A stretch of DNA of 64,000 nt from Companilactobacillus crustorum JCM 15951 (lineage in GTDB: Bacteria > Bacillota > Bacilli > Lactobacillales > Lactobacillaceae): NCBI RefSeq assembly GCF_001434585.1, contig NZ_AZDB01000005.1, forward strand, positions 34,119 through 98,118, given 5' to 3'. Under the pieces are notes generated by a model. That model worked only from the letters and a program-made list of their open reading frames with translations, had not been told where the DNA came from and did not search any database. The number at the start of each line of letters is the position of its first letter. Within the stretch, counting starts at the first letter, position 1. Both the position numbers and the translations under genes were made by a program. Shown one piece after another: positions 63,321 to 64,000 of this stretch.

Positions 63321-63947
63321 ATGAAAAATATTGCTGTTTACTGTGGTGCTTCCACAGGTAATGATGAAATTTATACTTTAGGTGCTCAAAAACTCGGTCA
63401 ATGGATTGTTCGTAATAATTATGGTCTTACCTATGGTGGTGGACGTTATGGATTAATGGGCGTAGTTGCCAACAGTGTACTAAGTGCCAACGGCTTTGTT
63501 CACGGAATAATTACTCAGGAATTAGCTGGACGTGAATTATCGCATGCCAAACTTTCCAAATTGGATATTGTTTCGGATATGTCTGCTCGTAAACAAGCCA
63601 TGCTGACAGATTCTGTGGCAAATATTGCTTTGCCCGGTGGACCAGGGACCTTAGAAGAAATCTCTGAAGCCTTTTCTTGGACGATTATTGGCGACAGTAA
63701 AAATCCATGTGTTTTTTATAATATCAATCACTATTATGACGATTTGGAAAGTTTCTTCGACGCCATGACTAAACATGGATTTATGGAAAAAGAAACTAGA
63801 AAAACCTTATTATTTAGCGACTCTTTAACAGAAATCGGTCAATTTATTAAATCTTATACTCCCCCAAAATTACGCAATTATAATAAATACCCTCCCAATT
63901 TTATTTACTCAATAGTAAGCCAATTAATTATAAACTCTCTGATATAG
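63321..63947 (+). CDS. LOG-family protein (TIGR00730 Rossmann fold)
   Basis: A 208-aa lysine-decarboxylase-like (LOG) protein, a family of nucleoside-5'-monophosphate phosphoribohydrolases that release cytokinin-type bases or plain AMP bases. The signature LPGGPGTLEEISEAF and the SARKQAM Arg are intact, with YGGGRYGLMG upstream. GAGAGTG precedes the ATG. The C-terminus after TPPKLRNY is about 20 residues longer than is typical. Physiological substrate in lactobacilli unknown. Confidence 0.93.
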   Translation: MKNIAVYCGASTGNDEIYTLGAQKLGQWIVRNNYGLTYGGGRYGLMGVVANSVLSANGFVHGIITQELAGRELSHAKLSKLDIVSDMSARKQAMLTDSVANIALPGGPGTLEEISEAFSWTIIGDSKNPCVFYNINHYYDDLESFFDAMTKHGFMEKETRKTLLFSDSLTEIGQFIKSYTPPKLRNYNKYPPNFIYSIVSQLIINSLI

Positions 63948-64000
63948 ATAAGAAAAACACGTTGGAATTAATTGGCTGTACGATAAATAGAGTTGATAGG

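Noticed and set aside
1..64000. tRNA genes, rRNA genes, prophage or complete insertion sequences
   Set aside because: None was found on reading; the only recombinase-type genes are the lone serine recombinase and the degenerate integrase-like protein.

Overview
The window is AT-rich DNA from a low-GC Gram-positive bacterium of the Lactobacillaceae, most probably the Companilactobacillus (farciminis/alimentarius) branch. The support is the mevalonate operon with type II IPP isomerase, RexAB-type AddAB, SLAP-type surface domains, a KxYKxGKxW signal peptide, an LBP_cg2779-type small protein, and the gene order dinG-ypmB-dnaD-nth-[RNA]-pbp1A-recU-ypsA-gpsB-rnpB-ypsC. The genus is inferred; no 16S gene is present.

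Layout. 1-5800: accessory and mixed genes, namely a partial P-loop-like gene, a lone serine recombinase with a nearby inverted-repeat pair, a tautomerase, a DUF2075 ATPase, signal peptidase I and a methyltransferase. 5861-12240: a membrane protein, an RsmF-type rRNA methylase and the convergent mevalonate operon mvk-mvaD-pmk-fni. 12344-30842: recombination, repair and cell-envelope core (addB-addA-dinG, ypmB, dnaD, nth, pbp1A-recU, ypsA, gpsB, RNase P RNA, ypsC). Between nth and pbp1A lies a ~620-bp inverted duplication that reads as two convergent copies of one structured RNA sharing a terminator. 30839-36816: corA, lplA, an RNase H-like gene, ebsA, fhs, lspA, rluD. 36813-40951: pyrR with a terminator in its leader, followed by a carA-like and a shortened carB-like gene, both intact but lacking key catalytic residues. 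41020-50305: rqcH, degV, two secreted SLAP-domain surface proteins, an oxalate decarboxylase and two decayed genes. 50698-57511: a phosphoesterase, recQ, a TetR/ABC exporter operon with its palindromic operator, and the divergent ogt/adaA alkylation-repair pair. 57559-62437: a complete MurNAc-peptidoglycan recovery operon (mupG-murQ-murP-murR-EIIA) behind a promoter and a cre-like site. 62481-63947: an integrase-like protein without recognisable catalytic residues and a LOG-family protein.

The most unusual items are the twin convergent structured RNA (24176-24790) and the degenerate carbamoyl-phosphate-synthetase pair downstream of pyrR (37470-40951). Smaller surprises are an endonuclease III without its Fe-S cysteines, an oxalate decarboxylase with an altered lid, a GpsB with a long Asn/Gln tail, and a palindrome (ATGTTTTCGTAAAACAT type) occurring at three places.
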